Positions 45,209-58,504 are shown, counted from the first letter of the stretch. The stretch: 64,000 nucleotides of DNA from Leptasterias polaris (GCA_037783415.1 JAZGTN010000064.1:3521001-3585000), one strand, 5' to 3'. Notes: generated by a model from the sequence alone, not told the origin. A program made the numbers and translations.

Positions 45209-48200
45209 TCATTCCTCATGGGGTAAGTTTTTGTAGAAGTCGACAAGATCTTGTTGGGCAACTACTGGGCAGGACCCTGTGCAAAGACTTAGTAAATCTC
45301 TGTACTTCCCTGCTGACAATTTAGGTCTATTGGAGTACAAGGATTTTGGAAGTTCTGGTTTAGGACAGGGAGTATTCTTATTAGCAGAACGGAGGTTGCG
45401 CAAATTTCCCAGTGTAAGAGTTTTAAACTCTTTTTGTGTGTGTGAAGTCTTGAAGCTAATCACATTGGCCAGATCTTTGTGAATTTTGAGTTGTTTTACT
45501 TTTGTCCAGTCGATGGAACTACCATCACCCGCTTCCCTGCATTTGAGAATGCCCATGGCTTGTCCATATGACTTCCAGTCTACTATGTCAGAGGTTTTTA
45601 CATGTCTTACTACATAGGGGCAAGGGTTGTGTCTAGCATCCTCTATTATGTTAGATAGTTGACATGGATGGAAAACTTCTTCTGTACGGGCCAGGTTTTG
45701 CTCAATCACTGAGTGCATGCTATCCCCCTCACTTTGGCCATGGTTGCTTTCAAAGTAATATATGGTTATTACTTTTATGTTTAACGATTTAGACAAGAAA
45801 CCTGTAAACATTGCTGGGAGAATCGAATTCTTGTTTTGACCCGCACAACCATCGCAGAAGAAGTCGACTGACTCTTTACCCTCTATGTCAAGTTTTTGGA
45901 GGTAGTCCATGACGTGAGAGGATACCTCACACGCCCCTCGCTTTGTGATTGTTTCATTGGAGAGGTAGCAGAACCCTTCACGAGAAGCCAAGTCATAAAT
46001 AGTGAAATTGTAACATGCAAGGCGGCGTTTGTAGAATATTTCGCCCCTGTTCGATTTTGGGAGGTATATGTTCTGCTGTAAATCAAAGACAGCAGAACTG
46101 TGGGAGACGTCTTCAATGGCACGTTCTTTACTAAGATCTTTGAATTGTCTTACTTCAGAAATCTCTTCCCTGTGTCTGTCGTAGTCGGTTTGGTATTTGG
46201 GACGTTCTACTTCACTACATTGACGAAATGTTTCGCATCGTCCACATTTATCCTTTTTTGGCCGGTGAATTTTCAGATTTTGTTCTCTCATTACTTTCTT
46301 ATAAAGAGAAAACGATCCACAACCAGGACGATCCTTTTTGAACATCCTATACATCTTCTTCCTTGTTAGTTCTGCAGAGAGGTAATTCCACTTAGTGGAT
46401 GCTCTACAGTAGTGAGATTCTACACGGGGAAAGCGATTGAGGTGTTGGAGAATCCTACGCCTCTTGTGAGGCTGTTGGTTTTGTTTGCCACCCCTTTTTT
46501 CTCTCTCTAGTACCCCAGTTAGTCTACTTTTCTTGTGCAGAACAGTACGGACCTGGCGGTCCGATATTGCAAGTGAACACAAAAATGTTGTCCTGCAAAC
46601 TTGTAACACTTCCCCTGGGACGGATGGATGTGGAAGAGTGTATTTAATTCTGTTTTTGTGACTTCTACTTTTACTGACAACAGTGTAACTGATATGTCGC
46701 GCTATGTACTCCCTCTGAAGAGCCAAGTTTCCTGCTTCATAGAAGTCTTCTCTTAAAGACTTTACTGCCTGATCATCAAATTTAGTGCAACTTAGCTTAT
46801 ATTTACACCTTTTCCCTGTACACATTTGCTTGTGTATTGTTTTCCTACCCTCGATGAATTTGTGAGACTTTTCAGAATAATATGATAGACCTTTGTTACG
46901 CTTTAGTTTGACCATCCTATTTTTTGACCTGTGTGCTTTCTGTTCGGGAGGATTATCTAACTGATCAAGTAATTCGGCATTGTCGTTACCTACAGACTCA
47001 TCAATGATGAAGCTTTCTGGATTCTCTTCATCTAGATTCTCTTCATCTGGATTCTCATCATCTGGATTCTCGTCATCTGATTGATTGGCTACATCTTCAA
47101 TTGTGGAATGCTGAGAACCTGTACATGAAAATAAAAAAATTACCATGCAAAGGAGTATTACAAGCAAGCAACAAGAACATCATTTGAGATTGCTGATCAG
47201 AGCTAAACAAACTTTACTGAATCTGATATTCCTTCTTTTGATTTAAATACTCCTCTGTTAGCAAAATTATTGTTTGACAAAAACAGTTGGCTGCAAAACC
47301 TTATCATCCAGACAGAGATGTCCATACTGGATTTTTTTATATAAAACACAACACTAAAATATTAACAAAATGTACTATAGTTTTCATGGTGCTATGTAAA
47401 GGAATAGGTCTCAAAAAGTAGCTCCACATCTATACCTTTCAGGAAAATACCGACTGTTGAAGTGCCTTGAGCGTCACTGAGTGACGGATATGTGCGCTAT
47501 AAAAGAAGGTACTCGCACTGTTATTCCCTAATTATTATTAAAGAACTTACCTTCCGAATCAGATTCTATTGACATTGGCTCATCTTCCGTTTCCAAATCG
47601 AATGACATTGCAGGAGCTGTAAGGAAAAGGTATGCCATTTTTTTAAGTAAAAAGGGGGGAAATCTAAAATATGAGATAAAAGAAATATGAAATGAAGAAA
47701 AACCCACCTTGTCCCATGATTTCCATCCACATAGCTTCTCCATTTGAGTCCACTGCTTCGATGTTGATAGTGTCTGGTAGAGAGGAGGTTTGAAAAGATA
47801 GAACATATATATTTCACCATTAATTAATGTTTATGTGTGTGAAACAGAAGTAGAACAAACAATGTAAAAACCCTTTTCACTTGGAGAGAAAATTAATGTG
47901 ACAAAACACATTGTTCATTTCAAACACTTAGGTATTTAAAGATCACACCTATGACCCGCAGGTTAAAAAAGAAGAATTTATAAAACATTATGAAAAATAA
48001 TTGATAATTCTTACCAAAGACTGAGAGTGGGATGTCATCATTGTCATCTTCTGTATGTAGTAAGAGTACTATAAACAAAAGAAAATAAAGGGATACAGCA
48101 ATTAGGGCCTATGCTCAAGTTGTATGGACCTTAAATATTGTTTTCTCTATAGTTTCTAAGGAAAAAAAAGCACTTCACACAAGAGGGTGGAGGGGGCTGT

Positions 48201-49611
48201 TAATACGAAAAGCGGACCTGGGAACAAAAGAGGTCCACATAGTGTTATTTACCTTGTTGAAAAACAGAGTTTTCTGTAAGTGTACAGAACAAAGGAATTT
48301 CCACAAAGTGACTGCAACACTATGTGATCAATTTAACTAATTACTAATAATATTAGTAATAATAATAACAATTCTTATATAGCGCATTTTACAATAACCG
48401 TATTAATGTGTTTTACATTAGTGCCCTGGTCATACCGCCAATAACATCCCTTTAAATGTTTCTCAGCTCCCTTGAGAGTATACAACCTGGGCAACAGTTT
48501 ATATCGCTCCAAAGGCTTTTTCATTCACAATATCAACCTCTACCCTCGCAGGTAGCCATTTATACCCCTTGGTGAAGAGAAGCAATTATAGTGAAGTATC
48601 TTGCTCAAGGACACAAGTGTCACGACCGGGATTCAAAGCACAAGAACTTGAATTCGATGCTCTAAACCACTCGGCCATGACACTCTACTAAATCTATAGT
48701 TTGTTAAAATCATGTCAGTGTATTTCTCGTCTATAACTTACCTTCAGTTGACCCAGATTCTTGATTCTGTGTTGCATCCTTGACAACAGGATCAATCTGC
48801 ACTGCTTGAGAGGCTAAAAAGAGTGCAGGAAAACACACATTTTACTTGCAACTAAAAGTGAGTCCATGCTCGTCTTGTATATAGGTAGGTTTCTTAGTAA
48901 AAAACAGAACCATCTTCGTTTGTCTAACACTATTGTTGTTACTATTATAATTACTGTTAGTGGTTTATTAAAAACATTCAGTGTGACTGCAAAAGGAAAA
49001 AATCACAGTGAATTTACAGTTCAAAAAATACATCTTCGGTCTTAAATTGGGCATGAGGTTGAGAGAAGGTGGAAAATTAAAAGTGATCACTCAATATTAT
49101 ACTCCAAAAGTACACACTAAATAAAAAAAATAAAACAGTTTTGCATCCAACAACACACTTTGTATAAAACTACTTACCAATAAATGCTAAAGATACATTA
49201 TCTTCACTGTCATCACTGTCACCACTGTCATCATTACTCTCCAGAACTGTGGTCTTGGGTAAAACTTGAATTACTCTTCCTTTCCACCAACTTGCCTTGC
49301 TCCTCATTTTGACACGGGTTCCCTTATGTAGAGGTCTCTTAGAAGTAAAGTGGAGATCTTTCACATTCACAATGTTGAGTGAACCATCTTTCGTCCATTT
49401 AACCACCACATCAACATCATCTGTTTATTTAATTGTTTGTAAACATAAAAAAATATGTCAACATGACTCGACTATAAAGAGGCATACTTGTTTAATAACT
49501 AATATTGTCTCAAGTCAGGGAGTGCAAAGATCAATTATTTGCAAATTCAAGGACCAAAAAATAAAACATGCTAGATGTAAGAGAAACCCACTTACCTCTT
49601 TCATCACCCAT
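45209..49611 (-). CDS. Seven-exon transposase (FCDGCAGQNKN family)
   Basis: Exons 49611-49596, 49420-49178, 48813-48742, 48068-48015, 47773-47708, 47616-47551 and 47118-45209 (stop TGA) join to 808 codons with no stop or frameshift. All have GT-AG borders and every intron is phase 1. Exon 2 holds a compact basic domain (VVVKWTKDGSLNIVNVKDL...LHKGTRVKM..KASWWKGRVIQVL), possibly SH3/Tudor-like. Exons 3-6 are short acidic modules (DTEDDNDD, ETEDEPMS). Exon 7 begins with DDENPDEEN repeats, then a Lys/Arg-rich Cys region, then a catalytic-looking part: FCDGCAGQNKN, IYYFESNHGQSEGDSMHSVIE. The latter resembles an RNase H-fold DDE core (DUF7869-type proteins, from memory). Role inferred: cut-and-paste transposition in the nucleus. 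The N-terminal leader suggested by the unspliced ORF (MLVILLCMVIFLF) is intron sequence. Confidence 0.88.
47436..47545 (+). mobile_element. SINE-like tail in transposase intron 6
   Basis: GAAGTGCCTTGAGCGTCACTGAGTGACGG..TGCGCTATAAAAGAAGGTA..ATTATTATTA resembles a SINE/LINE 3' tail. No head found. Confidence 0.5.
48345..48688 (-). mobile_element. tRNA-derived SINE in transposase intron 3
   Basis: On the minus strand the head reads AGAGTGTCATGGCCGAGTGG (A box), then a degenerate B box (GAATCCCGGTCGTGACAC), TGTCCTTGAGCAAGATACTTCACTATAATTGCTTC, and a tail GCGCTATATAAG with ATT repeats. It lies between exons 3 and 4 without affecting splice sites. Confidence 0.85.
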
Positions 49612-50168
49612 TCTTGAACATGTAGGGGGCCTACCTTAACTTGTACGAGCAATCTGTAAATTGTAAAATAAATAATAATAATAATAATAATAATGATGAC
49701 TGAGCATGGATCGGAGGGGGTCTCAGTGACTGGTGTCTTTATATTCATCAAGACCTATCTAAAGCTCACCATTGTATCACAACAATATGACTGAGTGAGA
49801 GTAAATATTATTAAATGAAAGTTTCTCAACCTATAGTTGTGTTACTGTTAATAAAAAACACCATGCAGATAAACGTGATTATTACTTTATTAAAATATTA
49901 GCAATGCATTGTTTCACAAAGTTTAAGGCTGTATTTTCAGTCTAATTCGAATGTTGAACATTTACTTACTTTTCACGGGGATGCTCAATAGATGTTAGCC
50001 TCGTGAAGGAAGGAGCACCAAGTTGGTAAACCCAACAAAACATGATTTAGTATGGCAGCCATTGCATACACACGCCGCGTATCCAGGGACGCCATTACGA
50101 AACAACAACACCACAACTAGGTCAGTTCGCCAAGTAGTACAGGGCGCGCATAGATACTGCGTGGAGTG

Positions 50169-50298
50169 GGTTTTACGAACCGGTGACACAATGTAGTGTC
50201 GTTTCGTAAATTCCAACAAAGCACACAGTGCGCGCATAATACGTGGCGAAGGGGTTTTACGAACCGGTGACACAATGTATTGTCGATTCGTAAAATCC
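50169..50298. repeat. Right subterminal repeats of the transposon
   Basis: Two copies of TTTTACGAACCGGTGACACAATGTA(G/T)TGTCG followed by TTCGTAAA, at about 50170 and 50254. Each copy is itself an inverted pair of TTTTACGAA/TTCGTAAA. Similar motifs lie near the left end at about 43050, 43221, 43276, 43310 and 43355. Likely transposase-binding sites (inference). Confidence 0.85.
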
Positions 50299-50473
50299 AT
50301 TTTTTTAACAAACGTGTACATTCGGACGTTTCCCCCTTCCAGACATTCACGATATCTCAACAAATGTAGCTTTTCCAGGGTTGAAATTTTATGGAAAGAT
50401 ACAACTGAAACATTACTTTCAAAATATGAACAGATTAGAAAATCGAAAATTTCACGTAATTTGGCTATTTTGC

Positions 50474-50494
50474 CGGATCGTAAAAACACCGACG
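50474..50494 (-). repeat. Right terminal inverted repeat
   Basis: 21 bp ending CGTAAAAACACCGACG, complement of 42989-43009 with two mismatches; followed by the AATT target copy. Confidence 0.95.
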
Positions 50495-52801
50495 AATTGT
50501 TCTACTTGTATTGCTTCCTTTGAAATCAAATGGCATCGCCATACCAACAGCCGCACAATTGAGTTTCACCCAATCCGGGGATGTTATCCTCGGTGCAACT
50601 TTTCCATTCCGTTCCTCTTTCTGGACGCAGTGTGGAGGAAAACTTAACCTTTGGGCAATTCAGGTTTCGGAGATCTTCAAATATGCAATCGACGAGATCA
50701 ACGGACGCGATGATCTTCTTGCGAACATCACCATCGGTTATGACATCCGCGATGACTGCCTTTCGGAGATGGTTGCGATGTGGTCCGCTCTTTCGTTAGC
50801 GAGTACATCAGAGAGAAACCAGACCTATGTCGAGTTTAAGAAGATATCAACACCAGAGAGAGGTAACCTCATTGGGATTGTTGGAACGGTGTCAAGTATT
50901 ACAAGCATCCCAGCTGCCCAGGCGGCTAACATTTACCGCATCCCGATAATCTCACCCTTTGCGACGAGTAATGAGCTAAGTGACAAGAGCAGGTTCCCTA
51001 ACTTCTTCCGGACAGTCCCACCAGATAAACTCCAAGCCTCGGCTATCGTCGACATCCTGCTCCGATTCAATTGGAGGTACATCGGCCTCTACTTTGATTT
51101 AAGTAGCTACGGCATCCATGGAGCGCAAGAAATACAAAATATTGCAGGGAAACAAGACATCTGTCTTGCTTTTTCGGTTCCTGTAAGGTCAAATGCACCT
51201 CAAACGGAATTGGACGAGGCCATCCAGAAACTTAACGTTTTCGAAATAGTTCGCGTTGTAATCATGTTCATGTCACAGGATGTCGCTAGCACCCTCATTA
51301 GCAACATACATAGAAAGGTTGTTAATCGCTCGATCACTTTCATTGCAAGTGACGCATGGGGTAACAGGTTGGAAACATTTGGTGATCAAGTGGAAAGCAT
51401 CCGCGGCAGTCTTTTTGTCCGTGTAAAGAAACACACCATCCCGGGTTTTGAGGAATATTACCGCCAACATGAACTTGATCCCGATGTTAGCCAAGTGAGC
51501 CCCTGGCTTCAAGACTATCGGTTGGAATGGATGCGGGGAAAATCCTGCTCTCATATAAAAGATTGTCCTATACCACTAAACTCCAACGAGAACTTTATTG
51601 TCGATGCAGTCTTAGCCTATGCCTATGCCCTCCAAAACCTGCTGACCGACCTTTGTGCGAATGACACTTGTGCCGAGACATTACGAACTGTCACTGGTAA
51701 CGATCTTTTACCGTATCTAATGAAAGTTGAATTTGAAGGAATTGCGGGTCATTACCGTTTTGATAGCTCCGGTGATCCAAGTGGGAAATTCCGCATTCTA
51801 AACCTGCAGAGGGATACGTCTGATAAGTTTGAGTTTGTCGAGATAGGCGAGTGGGACCGGGCTGAAGAAGAGCCATTGCGTCTGAACACACCCGTGGTAC
51901 AGTGGGTAGGGGACCAGCCACCCACATCACTTTGCAGAGACGTATGCTCGTCTGGCTCCATTGAAATACCACTGGAGGAAAAGTGTTGCTTTGGCTGCCA
52001 ACGCTGCCCTAAAAACGCAATTGTTGCCAATAAGACCAAGTGTCATGAATGCCCTAAGGATCTGTGGCCAGATGAGACCTTTAAACGATGTCTCCCGATA
52101 ATTCCCACCCTGCCAGATTGGAACGATCCGGTGGTTGTTGTCATCAGTGTCCTATCTGTCATTGGTCTGGTACTCTCCGCTCTCGCAGCTGCAGGTCTCT
52201 TCTTCTACCGTAAACATATCCTGATAAAAGCGTCAAGTCGAGAGCTGAGCAGCTTCAACATCCTGGGACTCGCCTTGGCTTTTCTTTCTCCCTTCCTGCT
52301 TCTTCTTCCCCCGACGTATGTTTCATGTTTGTCGTCAGAGATTGTGGTATCTTTGTGCATCACCCTGACGTACACCCCGACTCTCCTAAAGGTGAATCGG
52401 ATCCACAGGATCTTCGAAGCGGGGAAGAAGTCCAACAAGCGCCCTCGCTTCATCGGTCCACGGGTCCAGATTGTCTTCGTACTCGTTGCTGTCATCCTCA
52501 CGGTAGGCTTGTCATTTATCCTTCATTAATACTTGACTGTATGTCCGGATTTATGTTAAGGGTGTTCCGTCTTGGAATCATTCTTAGAAACCATCCGATG
52601 TTCGAATATTCAATCAAAATGAAGTGGCCATGTCGTGATTTTGTATGCATTAGACAGCAATACATTTCGGTTGGGGATGGGTTTTCGTGTACGCGTAGCC
52701 TATATTCATTGGCAACTGAATTGAAAAGGAAACTTAGTTTTGTTTAGGAACTAGCCTATCTGCTTACACACGGCACTAAATGGGAAGTTGTCTTGTGATA
52801 A

Positions 52802-53410
52802 AGAGAGGTTTTGCAAGCGTACGGATACGGATACAGATACAGATACGATATCCGTATCCGTTCACGTTTTAAGATGCGCGTCAGATTTTGTTTCGCAATC
52901 ATAGAGTTATGTGTCAGGCCGGCCAAAGTATAGACATTACATTGGCATAGGTTTTGCGAGCAAAACAAATCCAAAAACATTTTGTGTATGTTCTTGTTAC
53001 ATTGGAGAATTTGATTGAATAGTATTTTTGTTTAACTGATCGTTTTCGGACCCCCACGTTATTTACTAAACGCGTGTAAAGAAAGTTTCCGGCAAGCATG
53101 TCAAAATAGAGACAACTGTTTATACTGCATTTTCCCAATATTTTGCTTAAAAATGATGAACACATTTCTATCTATGTCATGAATGACATCTTTAAAAGCA
53201 ATACCGGGGAAAATGTTTTTAATCTAGGGCAAAAATACAACTAAAATCAGCAAAACGGTATCCGTTTTTAACGTACGTGTATGAGCTCCCGTATCCGTTG
53301 TCAACGCGCATGCAAAACACGGAAGCCACGCGGTTACGCGTCACGTGAACACACAAAGTGTCGACGTGTCCGTATCCGTATCTGTATCCGTAGCCTTGCG
53401 AAACCTCTCT
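52802..53410. mobile_element. 609-bp MITE in receptor C intron
   Basis: Same element and position as 23547-24155. Confidence 0.85.
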
Positions 53411-54395
53411 ATTATTGATACAATTACCTAATGATATTACACAAGCTGATTGTAATTCATTTCAGATTGTTTAGATTCTTTATTTTATTTTATCGATCGC
53501 ATCAAAACTTTTTCACTAATTGTTGTTTTCTATTTTGGGGGAAAATTTCAAGTTCAAATTGTTTAGTTTGCAAACCAGCTGCTATAGATGTTCATATGAA
53601 GTTCGAAATGATCAGATATCTTGAAATGCTCCTAATTTATTCATGGAAATGCTATTTTTTTCTCAAATGAAAACATCCACCTAAATGTTTATTTAGAATA
53701 ATACATAGTCAATTACTCCGATCTAATGCTCTGTTTTTATGACTGCGGGATTACAAAAAATATATAAAATTCACAGAACTCGGGAAAATACTGAATATAC
53801 ATTGCTTAGCAAAAAGCACACGTAACGAACAATTTTGATCTAGCTTTTACAATGAATTATTCCCTTTTTGTACAAGATTGTGATCAGCTTTATTGGAGCA
53901 CTCACAAGCCCGAGTACACCCGAGAAACAGTACTTCATCCCCCCTACCGGCTACATTGAAACGTTTTGCAAATTCGGTTACGGTTTCCTGGTATCGACAG
54001 TCTACAACCTCCTGTTGATCCTGGCTTGCTGCTTCTTCGCATTCAAGGCCCGCCGGGTACCAAGCAACTACAACGAATCCAAGTTCATCGCTTTGAGTGT
54101 TTACTCCACACTGGTATTCGGCATGGCAGCGGTGCCCGTCTACATTACCGCTGTGTACACACTACAGAAGGTAGCAACGTTCTGTCTTGCATTAATCCTG
54201 AACGCGTTCTTGACGCTCTTTTGCGTCTATCTGCCCAAACTGTACGCCATACGGTTTGATGTCAAGGTAGAACTGTGCGAGTGGAAGGCGAGCACGTCTG
54301 TGTCTGCCGTGGTTTCTAGCACAGTACCGACATCCCAGCAGAGGAACCTGGTCAACCCAACGGCAGGCCCTGCGTCCTCTGCTGCCGGTATGTAA

Positions 54396-55699
54396 ACTGA
54401 CCATATCAGAGATACGAGAGTGCACCCCACCATATAAACTCCCATAGCTTACAGTGCAAATTTGCTAAAATAATCTAAAATAATCTTAAAATACTTACAA
54501 GTCTCGAAGATTTTTTAAGAAAGGGAAAATTCTCCATTGACTCTTGAACTTTTATTTGTTGTTCTTTTTGATAGTGGATTCCTAAAACCCGTTCAGTTAT
54601 TTTCACTAGAAACGAAAACACCTTTATTCAACGCTGTAATTTTCCCAACGTCCCTACGTCCCTACGCTTATTGTCAATTTATTCTAATTTTTTCTAGGGC
54701 CTGTATCATCCAAAACACCTCAAGTTGGGGGTCACAACCCCAGGTTCACACTTGGGCAACATGTTTATCATACAAGGCCCCCTTATTATTTTCTTTGACC
54801 TTCAAATAATTATGTGCAAAATGGAATATGTTGAGGGTCTACAAAATATTACCGAGGCCGACGCTCTGTTTTAATCTTATTTAGTGGGTGCACCCTCTAA
54901 CCCACGCTGTTGTCAAGTATTCATAATAAAGATCCGAACTTGAGCACTTGTTGTTGTTATGGTCTAGTAGCTAGTATAGCTAAATCTTGACACGAGGTTG
55001 TGATCCACACTTACGTGCGTTATTCTTGTTAACAAACACAACATCGACTTATGTGAATCGTATGAAACACATTTTTAATCACTGGTTTTAAAGTTGTTCT
55101 TTCATAGAGTAATTGTTTTTCATTTAACCATCACGTATTTTGTAAGTCTCAATTAGTATTAGTGAAGAGGCTTCAGTAGTCGGTATTTGCACTGAAGTAG
55201 AGTTATACAAAGAGAAAGAGGTCAGACTTTACAAAATCGCATTTTGTGCTTGTTTTGAGTCTTCTGAGCGGTATAATAAGAAGAGATCTGGAAGCTCATT
55301 TCATATCGCTCATTTTACACCTGACTGCTTCAGTCACACTAATAGTAAAAGTTGACCATGTTGTGTCGTGCTGTCGTTTTACCTAAGAGTGTAAGGGGTC
55401 AAAATAGGAGACTGCATGTTTTATCCTCACTGTTTTATGTTAAGTAAATAGTTAATGTCTTACTCACAATTTGTTTAGTGTATTTTAATCGCCGTTTGGA
55501 AGATCACTCGGTGCTAGCGCAATGATATAAACAGTATCAGAGTGCTGATTTTAGTATTAATTAAAACCTTAGAAATTAGTATTGTATATGATAACAAAGA
55601 TGAGTCCTAGTAGGCCTAAATGTTAACGATTTTATTTTGCGGCTCAAAAGAATACAAATTATCTCCTAACATAATTTTTCAGTTGAAATCTCGGTTTGG
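54396..55699. other. Intergenic, downstream of receptor copy C
   Basis: Nearly identical to 25141-26444. No gene seen. Confidence 0.55.
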
Positions 55700-57608
55700 T
55701 AGAAACAGCAGCAGAGGAACGGGTTTTTTTAAAGTTCGGGGCAAAGTCTTAATAAACCATTTCCAGGCGCCACTAAAATTGCCCACCTCATTACTAAAGG
55801 GGAATCAGTTTGATTTAAAAAAATATATATATATCATCATTCATTTACTTGCTGTAAACTAACTACTCTAACTCAAACTATAACTATAAATTTAATAGTA
55901 TGTGACGAAAGGTTTGCCAGGGTAATTTCAACAAAAATTCATTCAATTTAACATCCTGCTCATTCTTTTTTGTCTGAACATTAATGCTCCGTTGGATAAG
56001 TTTTCAACAGCCATAGGGAGTAATTCAAAGTTTAGCATTCACTGGTCAAATAAGATCTTTCAAACTCATTAGGTTTCAAAGATCATTCAATTTCACAAAA
56101 GCCAATAGCAAGAGGCTGGTCAACCATTCAATTTCTCTAGTGTTGACATTGGCAGTGTTAAAATGTAACCTTGATTACCTGTGAATGAAGTAAAGTGTCT
56201 GAATCGAGCCTGAATGAGAAGAATGAACTCGTAATGTGCACGAAAACGAAGTTGATTGCAATAGTAGCTTAAAGGGAACCCTAGTTTGACGGAATTAGAA
56301 AAACATGCGTGAATTTATGTTCGTGTTAAGGAAACTTAATTTATGTTTACTGAAAATGATCGGGGAAACCACCAGCTTGCGGACGTCATGCATAAAGGAT
56401 AGTTCCTCGTATAACCTAATTCATTTGCTTGTATGACACGAACCCCGTTGTCTGCTGTTATTGTTTTAGACCTGTTCATTGGACTATTAAAAATAAGTTA
56501 GTTTAATTAAAAATCTGTAATCACGGTCCTGTTTCTTTGGGGTTTTTTTGTTTTTACATTGTGGCGCGTGCACACATGATGACCTTTAAGCTTCAATGGT
56601 TTTAGTGTGGCGAATGGCTTTCCACATTATATTACTTGTGTATGTTTGAACCATAGAGGGCGTTGTACTGCGCTACCATAACAAAATGGTGTTTTTGTGA
56701 CACCAACCACGCTAGGAGGCGTTATTTATAGTGCTTTCTCAGCTATCTTGGTTGTAATTTTGAATGAGTCTTGACAATTTTTGTGAGTGGTGACTCCGGC
56801 ATTCATGCGAAGGCGTAACAAGACTAACACAGTGACAGCATTCTTCACAAGCACAAATGACATGAGGAAACTTCGATGTTATGACTACGGGTTTTACACC
56901 ATGCAGCATCTTAAAGGTACGAGGTTGAAATTATTTCCCCTTTCAATTTAGATTTTAACAATGAGTTTAAATGAAACGTTTTAGAGGTGAAAAACCACGA
57001 TTAACCGTATATTTTTGTACAAGTGGATTTCGAATGTCATTTTCTAGTGGCGAAATAATCTTCAGGCAGGGATCAAGAATAAAGATTTCCTTGTTCGTAA
57101 GGTAGACCTTAAAGGGTAATACGTAGACAGAACCCTGCTTGACATCCCCGTTTCATCATAGAGTTATGTATCACTGTATGGGTTCCGCTTTATTGAGGAA
57201 ACAGTTACCTTTTACCATTAGTCAGCCAGTATTCACTGCAGCCAACATGCATGACATGGCCGCTGTAATATGCCAAGTCTTATACCGGTACTACAGACAA
57301 TGAAGAAATTCCTCTTCCATTGTATGTTTTGTTTGCAATCTTGAATTGATCTTGTTGCATTGCTCCATGCATCAGTGAAAGTTTCACTGACTATTGAGTA
57401 CAGTGCCACAATGGCACCTTCAGCACTTTGAAAAGCTCAAAGGAATGTGATGTCAACTCCGCGGCAGTTATAGCAAGACAAGTTATCAAAGAAGAAAATC
57501 TACATAGCAAAGTCAATACACACTTCGTTTTACCGCAAAACAAACATGTGTACAAATTTCTTCTGATAGCGCCCTCTTTTGAACCAACCTCTTCCAGCCC
57601 ATGGTAGT
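55700..57608. repeat. Older, diverged spacer copy (end of array)
   Basis: Homologous to 3654-6090 and 26445-28880 but with many substitutions and indels. It lacks the LINE fragment (empty site at about 56270). Similarity stops near 57608, just after CAACCTCTTCCA. This is the right edge of the array. Confidence 0.8.
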
Positions 57609-58504
57609 TTTCCATACGGCCGTATGGAAAACCGGGTGAGAGAAACTCCGGGAACAGATTTCCCCTACGACACAGGCTCCACGGTAGTGTTTTGAGAAAA
57701 TTGCGTAATTTTAAAGTTGAAACTTCTTACCATAATACCTTAGTAACATTTCACTGCCCAAATAAAGCTGACATTTTTAAGTACATAACTGTTACTATTG
57801 GTTATCAAATCAGTTTCCTCTCTCGTTAGTTAATGTCTATGTTACCTTGGTCTTGGGGCCAACGCATTTAGATGCAAAGTGGAAGTTCGGCAGATTCAGT
57901 GTACCTACCGAAGGAAAATATTTCAATGCTGAGATCCTTGATTATGGTGGAATGGACTCTGAAAATCCAAGGAATTTGTCATCAAACTAACAAATCATTT
58001 TTTAACATAATCATCTTTTAGTTTTATCAAACCCTACTTTAAAGAAAAACAAAACCCTTGGCCAGTCCTACACAAAAATATTCAATTTTACAAATGATTA
58101 ACCTTTATAGCAAAAATGTGTTGTTTTGCGTTAAGGTGCAGCTTTTTGCTTATAGCAGTTGCATTATTAAGACGGGGGACAAGTGTTGCCCTGTTGGCCA
58201 TTGTCACGCAGGGCAAATACTTTTAAACCTTGCAGCGAGTTTGGCTGTCAAAGAAAAACATAACAGCACCCATAGTCTTGCTATAGTCCATGATATCCTC
58301 AGCAGTACCAGTCTTATCTTTGCTTTCTCTTATACATAATAACACAGAGACACTAATTGTGTTAAGGAGATTAGCGAAGCACTTGAGTGACCTCTCTAGA
58401 AATTAACAAAGCAAGGGTGTACTATAAAACCCCATACTGGAATGACCGGGGGGTTTTTTGTGTTTTTTTTCTAAATCAATTTCTGGGCAACGCGTTATTT
58501 GTTG
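57609..58504. other. Unique DNA right of the array
   Basis: Contains a short palindrome GTTTTCCATACGGCCGTATGGAAAAC at 57607-57632. A plus-strand open stretch at 57840-57988 (GPTHLDAKWKFGRFSVPTEGKYFNAEILDYGG) looks protein-like but has no recognised domain or clear acceptor. Nothing else is supported. Confidence 0.4.

Larger units (their letters stand above)
42989..50494 (-). mobile_element. Autonomous-looking DNA transposon, Sola-like, 7506 bp
   Basis: Inserted in receptor C with an exact 4-bp target duplication AATT (42985-42988 and 50495-50498); receptor B keeps the empty site (CTAATTGTTC). Terminal inverted repeats are 21 bp with two mismatches, beginning CGTCG(C/G)TGTTTTTACGA. Many subterminal copies of TTTTACGAACYG occur within 400 bp of both ends. 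Cargo: one seven-exon transposase gene on the minus strand, a 181-bp triplicated repeat, and nested LINE and SINE remnants. A 4-bp AT-rich duplication and a spliced transposase with an FCDGCAGQNKN motif fit my recollection of the Sola superfamily; the superfamily call needs a search. Confidence 0.92.
42965..54395 (+). pseudogene. Class C GPCR copy C, split by a DNA transposon
   Basis: Codons 1-8 of the receptor (MKAKMQLI) remain at 42965-42988; the 7506-bp transposon follows. The rest resumes at 50495 and is open to the donor at 52502, continuing in exon 2 at 53877-54395. The receptor frame entering from the transposon end meets TAA at 50481-50483, and the next in-frame Met is about 90 residues into the flytrap domain, so no normal signal peptide can be made. 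Relative to copy B there are a few substitutions (for example NFLRT to NFFRT, VQKHT to VKKHT, REKS to RGKS) and no other stop, so the loss is recent. Expression as an N-terminally deleted protein is possible but not supported. Confidence 0.88.

Noticed and set aside
47119..47167. Hydrophobic N-terminus (MLVILLCMVIFLF) of the long transposase ORF as a signal peptide
   Set aside because: It lies upstream of a good acceptor (TTTCATGTACAG) and the upstream exons join in the same phase, so it is intron sequence.
57840..57988. Possible exon reading GPTHLDAKWKFGRF
   Set aside because: No recognised domain, no confident acceptor and donor pair, and no duplicate to compare.
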